From DYEP01 sp040755615 (GTDB lineage Bacteria > Bacillota > Sulfobacillia > DUSP01 > DYEP01), in the NCBI GenBank assembly GCA_040755615.1, contig JBFMAL010000048.1, positions 1 through 15,976 on the forward strand: a stretch of DNA of 15,976 nt. The letters run 5' to 3'. Each line of letters starts with the position of its first letter. Within the stretch, counting starts at the first letter, position 1. The position numbers were made by a program, and so were the translations under genes. The notes beneath the pieces were generated by a model. The model saw only the letters and a list, made by a program, of their open reading frames with translations. It did not search any database and was not told the origin of the DNA. Of the stretch, positions 1 through 7,359 are shown one piece after another.

Positions 1-144
1 TTCCCCCTCCCGTTTTAGCCTTAGCAACTTAAACGGTAAGGGATATTTTAGGTTGTTGGCAAGTGCCTCTTTTGTTTCTAACCCGGCAGGTTAGCTCTGC
101 ACTTTTTGGTTGCCGATCTCTGTACTTTTATTTTGCCATAAACA
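1..144 (-). mobile_element. Left end of an IS21-like insertion sequence (partial)
   Basis: Two copies of a roughly 21-base motif, starting TCTGCACTTTT (96) and TCTGTACTTTT (119), lie 23 bases apart and end in TTGCCGA and TTGCCAT. The outer copy runs to a terminal CA at 143-144, which reads TG on the minus strand. Multiple tandem terminal repeats with TG...CA ends are typical of the IS21 family. On the minus strand the remaining bases hold no convincing ORF but end at the window edge in a GGGAGGGGGAA ribosome-binding-type sequence. The istA-like gene would therefore start just outside the window, reading away from this region. No transposase residues are visible, so the family call rests on the repeats alone. 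Confidence 0.55.
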
Positions 145-181
145 CCTTAAACTCGAGCGCAGTGCCAAGGTGGGTTGTATT

Positions 182-238
182 TGACGCTTACCCAAAAAGG
201 ACCGGTGAGGTGCTGAAAGATACCAGCACATAGCGTCA
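182..238. repeat. Nested inverted repeats after the MFS gene
   Basis: An outer 7-base pair (TGACGCT at 182-188, AGCGTCA at 232-238) encloses an inner perfect 6-base stem (GTGCTG at 210-215, CAGCAC at 224-229). It lies in the 124 bases between the MFS stop codon and the IS21-like end. On the minus strand the inner hairpin is followed after 11 bases by TTTTT, so it might act as an operon-end terminator. The spacing is poor for an intrinsic terminator, and the call is weak. Confidence 0.3.
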
Positions 239-268
239 GTCGTCCAGACTCGCACTGGCAGGGCGCGC

Positions 269-1465
269 TTACGGGCTCATGCCGTGCGATGCGCCTACCT
301 CCCCGGGAGACTGACCCGTCCGGCAACCCGACGGCTCAAACCCGGCGCGTTTCAGCTGCCGGGTGAACACCTGCGCAACGGCCACCATTGCCCCGGCAGT
401 CACCAGCGCGGTCTTGATCCCGGAAGCGGCAGATACCGCTCCGAGCACCGCCGGGCCCACAAATGACCCAGTGTCGCGGAAGAGCCTCCAGAGGCCAAGG
501 CTCGTACCGCTGAGTCCTGACGGCGCCGCCTCGCCGGAGAGGGCCTCCGCCGTGGGCGAAACAAAACCCGTACCCAGCCCAAGCAACACCGCTGTACACA
601 TGAGCCCCGCAGCCGACCTTGAAAGAAGGCCCAGCGCGAGACCGCAAGCGGACAGCCAGTGGCCTGCCCATACGATCCGGAGCCTGCCCGCCGAGTCAGA
701 GAGCGCCCCTCCCACGGGCTGGCCCACCGCGAAAGAAGCGGTATAGCAGGTGACTAAAAGCGCGCCCAAAGCAGCGTTCCCCATGCCCGACTCAACGAGA
801 AACAGGGGGAGGAGCAGCACGATCACGCCGTCGTCCAGCACCTTGGATACGGTCCCGACGAAACCGAGCATCAGAAATCTGGGTTCAAGCAGCCGGCTTG
901 CTTCGCTCAGAGTCGGAGGGCGGCGGCGCTCCTCCGCGTGCCGCGACTCTGTAAGAAGCAGTGCCACAAGCAGTACTCCTAGCGCCCCGAGATATGCCGA
1001 ACCCAGCATCACTCCAGAGAAGCCCACCCTTGACCCAAGGCGCCCCGCGAAGTACCCGGACAGCGTGATGCCCGCCCAGAAGAACGCCTTCTGCAGGCCG
1101 AAGACGGTGCCCCGCGAGCGCTCAGACGTGTTGTCTGACAGCACAGCCATGGCTGCAGTAGTACCCCAGGACAGCCCGATTCCCATAGAAATCCTGCTCA
1201 AAGATACAGACACCGAGCCCGAGAACACCGCCAGCGCCATATATGACGCAAGGTACAGCATCACGCCGGCCACCAGATTCCATTTCCGGCTGAAGCGGTC
1301 CGCCAGATAGCCTCCAGCCACGTTCATAAGGGCGCGCGGCACACCGTACAGCGACAGCAAGAACCCGATGTGCCCCACACCCGCACCCATCTCTTTCAAA
1401 TGCGCCGGGAGGATGGCGCGTTGAGCTCCGTAGCCGAGAATTGACAGAAAGGAAACCGCCATCAC
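269..1465 (-). CDS. Major facilitator superfamily (MFS) transporter
   Basis: The 398-residue protein is strongly hydrophobic, with about 12 likely membrane segments, the usual MFS size. The MFS signature loop between helices 2 and 3 is clear: GGYLADRFSRK at residues 51-61. It is probably an inner-membrane secondary transporter, and the substrate cannot be read from sequence. It is the last gene of the dehydratase/CoA-transferase operon, 39 bases after the CoA-transferase stop, so import of the substrate or export of a by-product is plausible. The start is uncertain: GTG at 1465 is followed directly by ATG at 1462 but neither has a well-spaced ribosome-binding site. The same frame stays open back to the CoA-transferase stop and would add RNRNVWV, which looks like a normal MFS N-terminus, but contains no standard start codon. 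Confidence 0.85.
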   Translation of the reverse strand: MMAVSFLSILGYGAQRAILPAHLKEMGAGVGHIGFLLSLYGVPRALMNVAGGYLADRFSRKWNLVAGVMLYLASYMALAVFSGSVSVSLSRISMGIGLSWGTTAAMAVLSDNTSERSRGTVFGLQKAFFWAGITLSGYFAGRLGSRVGFSGVMLGSAYLGALGVLLVALLLTESRHAEERRRPPTLSEASRLLEPRFLMLGFVGTVSKVLDDGVIVLLLPLFLVESGMGNAALGALLVTCYTASFAVGQPVGGALSDSAGRLRIVWAGHWLSACGLALGLLSRSAAGLMCTAVLLGLGTGFVSPTAEALSGEAAPSGLSGTSLGLWRLFRDTGSFVGPAVLGAVSAASGIKTALVTAGAMVAVAQVFTRQLKRAGFEPSGCRTGQSPGEVGASHGMSP

Positions 1466-1504
1466 AACCCAGACATTCCGGTTCCTCGTCCAACCGTTTA
1501 CCGT

Positions 1505-2713
1505 CTAAATAACCCCCTCCTCGCGCAAGCGCTCCACTTCCTCCTGCTCCATGCCCAGAAGCTGGCAGTATATCTCTTCGTTGTGCTCCCCGAGTCCCGG
1601 CCCGCTCCACTTGATGGTCCCCGGGGTGAGGCTGAACTTGGGTACTATCCCCGGCATCTTCACGGTCTCCCACATCCGGTCGTGCACTTCCCGAATCATT
1701 TCTCTTGCGTGATAGTGCGGGTCCTTCGCAATGTCGGCTATAGAGTAGATAGGGCCTGCAGGCACACCCGCCTCGTCGAGAATGCGGATCAGTTCCTGGA
1801 TATCGTGCTGCCGCGTCCAGCCAGCGATAATGTCATCCAGCAGCGCCTGGTTCTCTCCGCGGGCCAAGTGGCTGTAAAAACGCTCATCGTCGGCCAGCTC
1901 CGGCCTGCCCATACAGGAAGTAAGCCGGCGGAATACGCCGTCCGCGTTAGCTCCCATCACGATCCATTTTCCGTCCCGTGTAGGGTATGTGTTGGATGGG
2001 GCAATCTTCGGAAGAATCGTCCCGGTTCTCTCCCTCACGTAACCCGTCTTATCATAGTCGGGGAGGGCGGACTCCATCAGCGCAAACACTGCTTCGTACA
2101 GGGCCACATCCACGCACTGCCCCACCCCGCCTCCGGCAGCATCGCGGTAATACAGGGCGTTCAGCGCGCCGATCACACCGAACATAGAGGCGAGCGCGTC
2201 TCCAATACTTATCCCGATCCTCGGCGGGGGGAGGTCCGGGTATCCCGTTACGTAGCGGAGACCGCCCATGGCTTCCGCTACGCTGCCGAAACCGGCCTTG
2301 TCCCGGTAAGGACCGTACTGCCCAAACCCGGAAATCCGGACCATGATCAGCCCCGGGTTTACTTTCTTCAGTTCTTCGTAACTGAGGCCCCATTTCTCCA
2401 TCGTACCCGGCCGGAAGTTCTCAACGAGCACGTCGCACTTGGCCGCAAGCGCCCTCGCTATCTCCTGTCCCTTCGGCTTTCTCAGGTCCAGCGTCACACA
2501 CTTTTTATTCCTGGATTGAACGGTCCACCAGAGCGAACGGTCCTCTCTTACCCCCACTCCCCACTGGCGCATGGGGTCCCCTGTTCCCGGCGGTTCCACT
2601 TTGATGACACAGGCTCCGTAGTCTGCAAGCAGCCTCGTACAGAAGGGCCCCGCGATGAGGGTGCCCATTTCAAGCACGCGCACGCCCTCAAGCGGCATCA
2701 CAGGATCTTTCAT
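1505..2713 (-). CDS. Class III (CaiB/BaiF) CoA-transferase, likely citramalate-type
   Basis: The 402-residue protein has the full length of family III CoA-transferases. Recognisable blocks are GTLIAGPFCTRLLADYGA (17-34), NKKCVTLDLRKPKGQE (69-84) and DVLVENFRPGTMEKWGL (94-110). GDALASMFG begins at 171, and its Asp172 sits where these enzymes carry the catalytic aspartate that forms the acyl anhydride and CoA thioester. The family moves CoA between carboxylic acids in the cytoplasm. The ATG overlaps the lyase stop (ATGA) with GGAGG about 8 bases upstream, so translation is coupled to the lyase. Pairing with an HMG-CoA-lyase-type gene mirrors the Chloroflexus succinyl-CoA:D-citramalate CoA-transferase and R-citramalyl-CoA lyase pair. 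A different hydroxy-acid acceptor is possible. Confidence 0.9.
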   Translation of the reverse strand: MKDPVMPLEGVRVLEMGTLIAGPFCTRLLADYGACVIKVEPPGTGDPMRQWGVGVREDRSLWWTVQSRNKKCVTLDLRKPKGQEIARALAAKCDVLVENFRPGTMEKWGLSYEELKKVNPGLIMVRISGFGQYGPYRDKAGFGSVAEAMGGLRYVTGYPDLPPPRIGISIGDALASMFGVIGALNALYYRDAAGGGVGQCVDVALYEAVFALMESALPDYDKTGYVRERTGTILPKIAPSNTYPTRDGKWIVMGANADGVFRRLTSCMGRPELADDERFYSHLARGENQALLDDIIAGWTRQHDIQELIRILDEAGVPAGPIYSIADIAKDPHYHAREMIREVHDRMWETVKMPGIVPKFSLTPGTIKWSGPGLGEHNEEIYCQLLGMEQEEVERLREEGVI

Positions 2714-3657
2714 CTGACTCCCTCCGTTTTAAAGGAAAAGTCCCCTACAGGTATGAGACATCTCCGCTTTCCGGCCTTCATGACCTGGCCGGGCAGTGTC
2801 CTGCCCAATAATCGTTCAAGTTCCCTGGCTGCTTCAATAAGCAAGTCTAGGTCCACTCCCGTATTGACACCCATTTCTTGCAGCATGTGAACCACGTCTT
2901 CAGTACAGACGTTACCGGTGGCGCCTGGGGCGAACGGGCAACCCCCGAGGCCTCCGAGCGATGCATCATATGACGTTACTCCACTAAGCAGGCCGGCGAG
3001 GATGTTGGCTAGCCCCATCCCCCTCGTGTTGTGGAAATGGAACGTGAGGCAAAGGTCTGGCCACCGCTCCATCACCAGCTGGGCCATCCGGTACACCTGG
3101 GTCGGGTTTGCCATACCGGTGGTGTCAGCCAGCGTGATGGAGCAGGCACCGAAGGCAAGACACCTTTCGATCAGCGCGAGCACCCTGTCTACCGGCACAT
3201 CTCCCTCGTACGGACAGCCGAAAGCGGTAGCCAGGCTGACATTGGCCCGGCGCCCTGCACCGCGCACCAGTTCGACTACCGAAGCAACAGCTGCCATGGA
3301 TTCTTCCACCGTCATGTTGACGTTCCGGCGGTTATGGGTCTCGGACACCGAAAGCACAACATTCACTTCATCAACTTTACAGGCCAGGGCTCGCTCAGCC
3401 CCCCGCAAATTCGGAACGAGGCAGGAGTAAATCACGTCCGGTCTCCTCTTGATTCTCTCCAGCACTTCCTCAGCATCTCTCATCTGCGGGACAGCCTTTG
3501 GATGAACGAAAGAAGTGACTTCGATCTTTCTCATACCGCTGTCTGTCAGCATATCCAGAACCTTTACCTTATGTTCTGTGGGTATGAACTCCTTTTCCAT
3601 CTGGAAGCCGTCACGACCGGCCACATCCGTGATGCAAGCAGCCTGAGGTAGCCTCAA
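2710..3657 (-). CDS. HMG-CoA lyase family protein, likely citramalyl-CoA lyase
   Basis: The protein is about 315 residues if it starts at TTG 3657, the usual size for this DRE-TIM metallolyase family. All active-site signatures are present: DVAGRDGFQ (11-19, with the catalytic Arg-Asp), the metal-binding HFHN (207-210) and GGCPFAPGATGN with the catalytic cysteine at about 240. Known members cleave 3-hydroxy-3-methylglutaryl-CoA to acetoacetate and acetyl-CoA, or R-citramalyl-CoA to pyruvate and acetyl-CoA. The coupled class III CoA-transferase and the upstream LeuCD-like hydratase favour the citramalyl-CoA reaction, but this is inference. TTG 3657 has AAAGGAG upstream at workable spacing. The alternative ATG at 3681 has no ribosome-binding site and sits next to a strong hairpin. 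Frame extension beyond that overlaps the symporter gene and is not family-like. Confidence 0.88.
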   Translation of the reverse strand: MRLPQAACITDVAGRDGFQMEKEFIPTEHKVKVLDMLTDSGMRKIEVTSFVHPKAVPQMRDAEEVLERIKRRPDVIYSCLVPNLRGAERALACKVDEVNVVLSVSETHNRRNVNMTVEESMAAVASVVELVRGAGRRANVSLATAFGCPYEGDVPVDRVLALIERCLAFGACSITLADTTGMANPTQVYRMAQLVMERWPDLCLTFHFHNTRGMGLANILAGLLSGVTSYDASLGGLGGCPFAPGATGNVCTEDVVHMLQEMGVNTGVDLDLLIEAARELERLLGRTLPGQVMKAGKRRCLIPVGDFSFKTEGVR

Positions 3658-3683
3658 GACAGTGTTCTCTCCTTTCGTCATCA

Positions 3684-3716
3684 GGCGGGGCGGGGCGAAC
3701 ACTGTCCCACCCCGCC
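3684..3716 (-). other. GC-rich intercistronic mRNA hairpin
   Basis: GGCGGGGCGGG at 3684-3694 pairs over 11 bases, with one G-U pair, with CCCACCCCGCC at 3706-3716, leaving an 11-base loop. It fills the gap between the symporter stop codon and the lyase start. It lacks a T-tract on either strand, so it is not a standard intrinsic terminator. It may stabilise or process the polycistronic mRNA and set different levels for the transporter and enzyme genes. Confidence 0.6.
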
Positions 3717-3722
3717 CGCTCC

Positions 3723-5210
3723 TCACAAGCTGATCATTTCCTCCACTTCTTGCTGTTCTGTCGCAGCTGCAGGGAACAAGTAGCTGCCGACCACGCAGAT
3801 GACCGTGTTCAGGGCGAGGCCGACCAGTCCTACGTGCCAGCCGTGCCATGTCCTAATCCCTGCTATAGTCATCCATCCTGCCAGGATGGCACCTGCGAGC
3901 ATCCCGACAAGCACGGGGCCGCGGCTGAGCTTCTTCCAGTAGAGCCCAATGATGAAAGCCGGAGCCACCTGGATCAGCACTTCGAACTTGAGTATAAATA
4001 GCTCGTACAGCGTGCCGGGCGGGTTCCAGGCAATGAGCAGAAGGAGAAATACCACGATGATGCCTGCCACCTTACCCCAGAGCACCTGTTGCTTCTCACT
4101 GGCAGACGGTGCAATGTGCCTCGCGTAGATGTCCTTGGAGAACATGGACGACATGGTGAGGATGACCGAATCGGCGGTGGATACAATTGCACCGATAACC
4201 GCCGCAAACAAAAGCAGCATCAGCCCATAGAACACCGGCCCCTGCGCAGCCACGGCGTTGGCCATCATCCCCACCAGCTGCTCGGACGCCATCTTGTCAA
4301 GCCCGGGGAGCGCCTTCACACCGATGAGCCCTATCAGGAGCACCACGCCGGTGGTGATGAAGGGCATCCAAGCCATGCGGCTCAAGGACTGCTTGAGAGT
4401 GCGCTCGCTCTTGGCCGAGTAAATGCGTTGGATCGCCTGCGGGTATACCGCCGCGCCAATCATTATAAGGATGAGAGTGGACAGCCAGGTCGTGGACGCC
4501 TCCCTTGACGGCACGGCCACCAGTTTGGGCGCGTTGGCGAACATGTACTCCGTGGCCACACCCAGCCCTCCGAAAGTGATGATGCTGCCTATCAACAGCC
4601 CGAAGATACCAAGAAGCAGTACAACGCCGCAGAGTACGTCTGTGATCGCCACCGCGCGCATTCCACCTAGCCACTCATATACCAGCATGATCACGATAAA
4701 GAAGAGCACGCCCACCTGATACGGGACAATCCCTGCCGTCAGCCCTGCCACGCCCTGGCCGATAGCGACGAACTGCTCAAGCAGGTAATTCCCCAACCCG
4801 TAGAGCATGAGCAGCGTGCCCACGAGCGTTACCGCGCGTGAATTGAACCTCTTCTGGAGCCAGTCGGACGGAGTCAGGAAGTTGTACCTCTTTGCCAGCA
4901 CGTACAGGCGCGGCGCGAACAAGAGGTAGCCGCCCATGACTAGCACCATGAACGTGACGGACCGAATCCAGCCGAACCCCATGCGGTACGCCGTGGGCGC
5001 ATAGCCCACTATGGTGTTGCCGCTGTACTGCGTCGCATACAGCGTGAAGAAGAGCATGAGAAGACCAAGTCCCCTGCCTGCAAGATAATACTCGCTCATG
5101 CTGTCTCTGATATTGCCTCCCCTTGAAACCGCAAGCCCGACGCCCAGCATGACCAGTCCAAAGACCGCAAGTACTGCTGCACCATGCCAGCCCGAAAAAG
5201 CCAGCGTCAT
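3723..5210 (-). CDS. Sodium:solute symporter (SSS family)
   Basis: The 495-residue, very hydrophobic protein has about 13 membrane segments. The N-terminal DSMSEYYLAGRGLG (residues 36-49) and the following TLYATQYSGNTIVGYAPTA (56-74) are characteristic of the SSS family close to pantothenate and monocarboxylate permeases. It would couple uptake of an organic anion to sodium at the cell membrane. The ATG overlaps the stop codon of the small membrane protein upstream (ATGA), with GGGAGGT 7 bases before it, so the two are probably made in step. Its place between the hydratase and the lyase/CoA-transferase genes suggests it imports the pathway substrate, perhaps a branched dicarboxylate. The substrate itself is not shown by sequence. 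Confidence 0.92.
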   Translation of the reverse strand: MTLAFSGWHGAAVLAVFGLVMLGVGLAVSRGGNIRDSMSEYYLAGRGLGLLMLFFTLYATQYSGNTIVGYAPTAYRMGFGWIRSVTFMVLVMGGYLLFAPRLYVLAKRYNFLTPSDWLQKRFNSRAVTLVGTLLMLYGLGNYLLEQFVAIGQGVAGLTAGIVPYQVGVLFFIVIMLVYEWLGGMRAVAITDVLCGVVLLLGIFGLLIGSIITFGGLGVATEYMFANAPKLVAVPSREASTTWLSTLILIMIGAAVYPQAIQRIYSAKSERTLKQSLSRMAWMPFITTGVVLLIGLIGVKALPGLDKMASEQLVGMMANAVAAQGPVFYGLMLLLFAAVIGAIVSTADSVILTMSSMFSKDIYARHIAPSASEKQQVLWGKVAGIIVVFLLLLIAWNPPGTLYELFILKFEVLIQVAPAFIIGLYWKKLSRGPVLVGMLAGAILAGWMTIAGIRTWHGWHVGLVGLALNTVICVVGSYLFPAAATEQQEVEEMISL

Positions 5211-5470
5211 CTGGTGTCACCTCCCCGGCTCGACGCCTTTGAATCAGAGAGTGGTTCCTCTATGTCCCACTGGGCCGAGAGCACCCACGTAAGAAAGGCG
5301 GAGAGTACGATGGTGAAGAACCCAGAGAGGGCTGCCCAGAGAGGGAACCCCAGGATAACCGGGCGAGTGGCGGATGCCGGAAGATACCAGGGAACAGTAA
5401 GAAGAATGATAACAATCAATCCGACCCAGATAAGCGGATTCTTTATCGGTTCTTTCACTTTTCTCAACAA
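5207..5470 (-). CDS. Small two-helix membrane protein, DUF3311-like symporter partner
   Basis: The 87-residue protein has two hydrophobic segments (about residues 10-30 and 42-66) separated by ATRPVILGFPLW, the pattern of the small DUF3311-type proteins that are often encoded just before SSS symporters. The C-terminal 20 residues are polar and probably cytoplasmic. It overlaps the symporter start by 4 bases, which supports a two-component transporter. The start is TTG 5470 or the next TTG; a GGGGGG stretch lies about 8 bases upstream. An out-of-frame ATG beside it leads to an early stop. The function of such small partners is not well established. Confidence 0.75.
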   Translation of the reverse strand: MLRKVKEPIKNPLIWVGLIVIILLTVPWYLPASATRPVILGFPLWAALSGFFTIVLSAFLTWVLSAQWDIEEPLSDSKASSRGGDTR

Positions 5471-5524
5471 TACATTCCCCCCGAAGTAATGATAATCGAA
5501 CCGGTCACAAGAGATCTTTGGCGT

Positions 5525-6016
5525 TCACCTCCCTGTCCTCCGCCGCACGTACTCCACAAGTCCCCCTGCGGCGACAATGTCCCGCACTGTGCCGGCGTAC
5601 TGCGGGATACTAAAAACCTCCCCGGTACTGTGGTTTACTACCCTGCAAACCTCTACGTCCACCTCCACATCGTCCCCCTCGGACAGCTTGGATACCGCCT
5701 TCAGTTCTACAGCCAAAAGCCCCGTGTTGATGGCATTCCGGAAGAATATCCTGGCGAAACTCGCGGCAATCACGCACCTAATTCCCGCGGCACGCAGGGC
5801 AAGCGCGGCATGCTCTCTCGAACTACCGCAGCCAAAGTTCTCCCCCGCACAAAGGATCGATACGTTGGCAAGATCTCCGGGAAAGCGAGTAGATAGCCCT
5901 TCCAGCACATGGCCGGCCAGGAACGCGGGCTCCTGCGACCCAAGGTATTTGCCGGGGATGATGGCGTCGGTATCCACGTCATCACCCACACAAACCACCC
6001 GGCTCCGCACTCTCAT
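5525..6016 (-). CDS. Aconitase/isopropylmalate dehydratase-type small subunit (LeuD-like)
   Basis: The 163-residue protein matches archaeal-type LeuD, the swivelling domain of split aconitase-family hydro-lyases. It carries GDDVDTDAIIPGKYL (11-25), the substrate-contact motif GCGSSREHA (62-70) and SFARIFFRNAINTGL (85-99). The loop that separates isopropylmalate from homoaconitate enzymes reads YLGS (24-27) here, unlike the forms I recall (YLVY-type or YLRT-type), so the substrate may differ. The gene begins directly after the TAA of the large subunit with GAGGAGGTGATC upstream, giving strong coupled translation for a 1:1 complex. No leuA or leuB lies nearby, which argues against leucine synthesis. 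It would work with the large subunit on a branched unsaturated or hydroxy dicarboxylate such as citraconate and citramalate. Confidence 0.9.
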   Translation of the reverse strand: MRVRSRVVCVGDDVDTDAIIPGKYLGSQEPAFLAGHVLEGLSTRFPGDLANVSILCAGENFGCGSSREHAALALRAAGIRCVIAASFARIFFRNAINTGLLAVELKAVSKLSEGDDVEVDVEVCRVVNHSTGEVFSIPQYAGTVRDIVAAGGLVEYVRRRTGR

Positions 6017-7270
6017 TTAGATCACCTCCTCAGGCGAGGAGATGCGCCCGGTGACGGCGGAAGCGGCTGCCACCGCAGGACTTGCGAGATAGACCAGGGC
6101 ATCGGCATGGCCCATGCGTCCCCTGAAGTTCCTGTTACTCGTAGAGACAACTACCTCGCCCGGCCCCGCCACACCCAGGTGGCCCCCGTAGCACGGTCCG
6201 CAGCTCGGCGGACCGACCGTGACGCCTGCCTCGAGAAAGGTCTCAACCAGGCCCCTCTTCAAGGCCTCGTGGAAGACTGTGGCGCTACCAGGCAGAACCA
6301 GCGCGACCACACCACGGGCTATGCGCTTGCCACGCAACACCTCCGCGGCCGCCTCGAGATCACTGAGCCGCCCGTTAGTGCATGAGCCGATGAACACCCT
6401 GTCCACCCGGACGTTACTGAGTTCCGTCACGTCTTTCACGTTCCCGGGCGATGACGGCACTGCCACCTGCGGAGGCATACCCGTAACGTCCACCTCCAAC
6501 CATTGTTCGTAGGTCGCGTCTTCGTCACTGACCAGCTCTTTTAAGTCCTCCGGCGAAACGCCAAAGAACGCTGCGGTGACTTCATCTGCCGGGACTATCC
6601 CGTTCTTTGCGCCTGCCTCGACCGACATGTTGCATAAGGTGAAGCGCTGGTCCATGTCGAGCCGGGAGATGACAGACCCTGTGAACTCCATGGAGGCATA
6701 GTGCGCGCCGTTTGTGCCTATAAGCCTGAGTACGTGCAGGATCAGGTCCTTACCTGAAAGCCAGCGCGGCATCTCGCCCGTGAAGTTGAAGCGCATCTGC
6801 GCAGGCACCCGAATCCAGGTCGTCCCCAGCGCCCAGATGGCTGCCAGGTCCGTGCTCCCCACGCCGGTGGCGAATAGGGCGCACGCACCAGCGGTTACTG
6901 TGTGTGAATCCGCTCCGAACAGCACGGAACCCGGCCTCACCCAGCGGCTTTCCGGTAACAGCACGTGCTCCACGCCCTGCCCCTCATCGTATACCCGGCT
7001 GATCCCTTGCTCAGCGGCAAAGCGCCGCAGCTTCTGGCATGCTTCGGCTGCCTGGATATCCTTGGATGGAGTCGCATGATCCAGCACCAACGCCACTCTA
7101 TCCGGATCCCAGACCCGACCCACGCCCATGCGCTCAAACTCCGAAACCGCGATGGGGCCCGTGACATCGTGCGTCAAAGTGAAGTCCACGCCGACCTCTA
7201 CGATCTCACCGGTCTGTACCGGTTTCCCTGCCTTCCGAGACAATATCTTCTGGGTCACCGTCAGTCCCAT
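6017..7270 (-). CDS. Aconitase/isopropylmalate dehydratase-type large subunit (LeuC-like)
   Basis: The 417-residue protein starts at ATG 7270, with GGGAG 8 bases upstream. Frame extension to 7384 would run through the promoter and terminator and is rejected. It has the size and motifs of archaeal-type LeuC/HacA/DmdA proteins: GADSHT (119-124) and the three [4Fe-4S] cluster cysteines Cys297 (IGSCTNGR), Cys357 and Cys360 (PPSCGPCYGG). GVEHVLLPE (99-107) stands where isopropylmalate enzymes often carry GICHQVLPE. The family reversibly hydrates a double bond in a dicarboxylate. It is the first gene of the operon, directly behind a sigma-54 promoter, so it is a catabolic paralogue rather than a biosynthetic enzyme. 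Citraconate hydratase is the favoured role; 2,3-dimethylmalate dehydratase is an alternative. Confidence 0.92.
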   Translation of the reverse strand: MGLTVTQKILSRKAGKPVQTGEIVEVGVDFTLTHDVTGPIAVSEFERMGVGRVWDPDRVALVLDHATPSKDIQAAEACQKLRRFAAEQGISRVYDEGQGVEHVLLPESRWVRPGSVLFGADSHTVTAGACALFATGVGSTDLAAIWALGTTWIRVPAQMRFNFTGEMPRWLSGKDLILHVLRLIGTNGAHYASMEFTGSVISRLDMDQRFTLCNMSVEAGAKNGIVPADEVTAAFFGVSPEDLKELVSDEDATYEQWLEVDVTGMPPQVAVPSSPGNVKDVTELSNVRVDRVFIGSCTNGRLSDLEAAAEVLRGKRIARGVVALVLPGSATVFHEALKRGLVETFLEAGVTVGPPSCGPCYGGHLGVAGPGEVVVSTSNRNFRGRMGHADALVYLASPAVAAASAVTGRISSPEEVI

Positions 7271-7310
7271 AAGCGTTCTCCCTTCTCGCTCCGCGTCGTG
7301 TGCTAATATT

Positions 7311-7326
7311 TGCAATATTTGTACCA
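7311..7326 (-). promoter_or_regulatory. Sigma-54 (-24/-12) promoter of the hydratase operon
   Basis: On the minus strand the sequence reads TGGTAC, five bases, TTGCA. This matches the sigma-54 consensus TGGCAC-N5-TTGCA at all but one position, with the GG and GC pairs at exact spacing. The predicted transcript start is near 7299, leaving a leader of about 30 bases before the LeuC-like ATG. It lies just downstream of a gene for a sigma-54 activator. Confidence 0.88.
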
Positions 7327-7332
7327 CAACAA

Positions 7333-7355
7333 AAGGGGCCTCTATCAGACCCCTT
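7333..7355 (-). terminator. Intrinsic terminator of the sigma-54 activator gene
   Basis: On the minus strand AAGGGGTCT pairs with AGGCCCCTT over 9 bases (one G-U), with a GATAG loop, and is followed by TTGTTGTGG. It ends about 50 bases after the activator stop codon and before the sigma-54 promoter, separating the two transcription units. Confidence 0.75.
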
Positions 7356-7359
7356 AAGC

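Noticed and set aside
750..1310. Plus-strand open frame of 186 codons opposite the MFS gene
   Set aside because: Low-complexity Ser/Arg/Pro-rich product, antisense to a convincing transporter gene.
1583..2890. Long plus-strand open frame of 435 codons opposite the CoA-transferase and lyase genes
   Set aside because: It lies antisense to two genes with clear family motifs and has no recognisable domain; GC-rich coding DNA often leaves such open antisense frames.
1505..3657. Itaconate pathway or citrate lyase assignment
   Set aside because: Itaconate operons need an itaconyl-CoA hydratase and a CitE-type lyase, and citrate lyase needs CitDEF subunits; none is present. The lyase carries HMG-CoA-lyase motifs.
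5525..7270. Leucine-biosynthesis leuCD
   Set aside because: No leuA or leuB nearby; the operon has a sigma-54 promoter, transporters and CoA-dependent lyase genes typical of catabolism.
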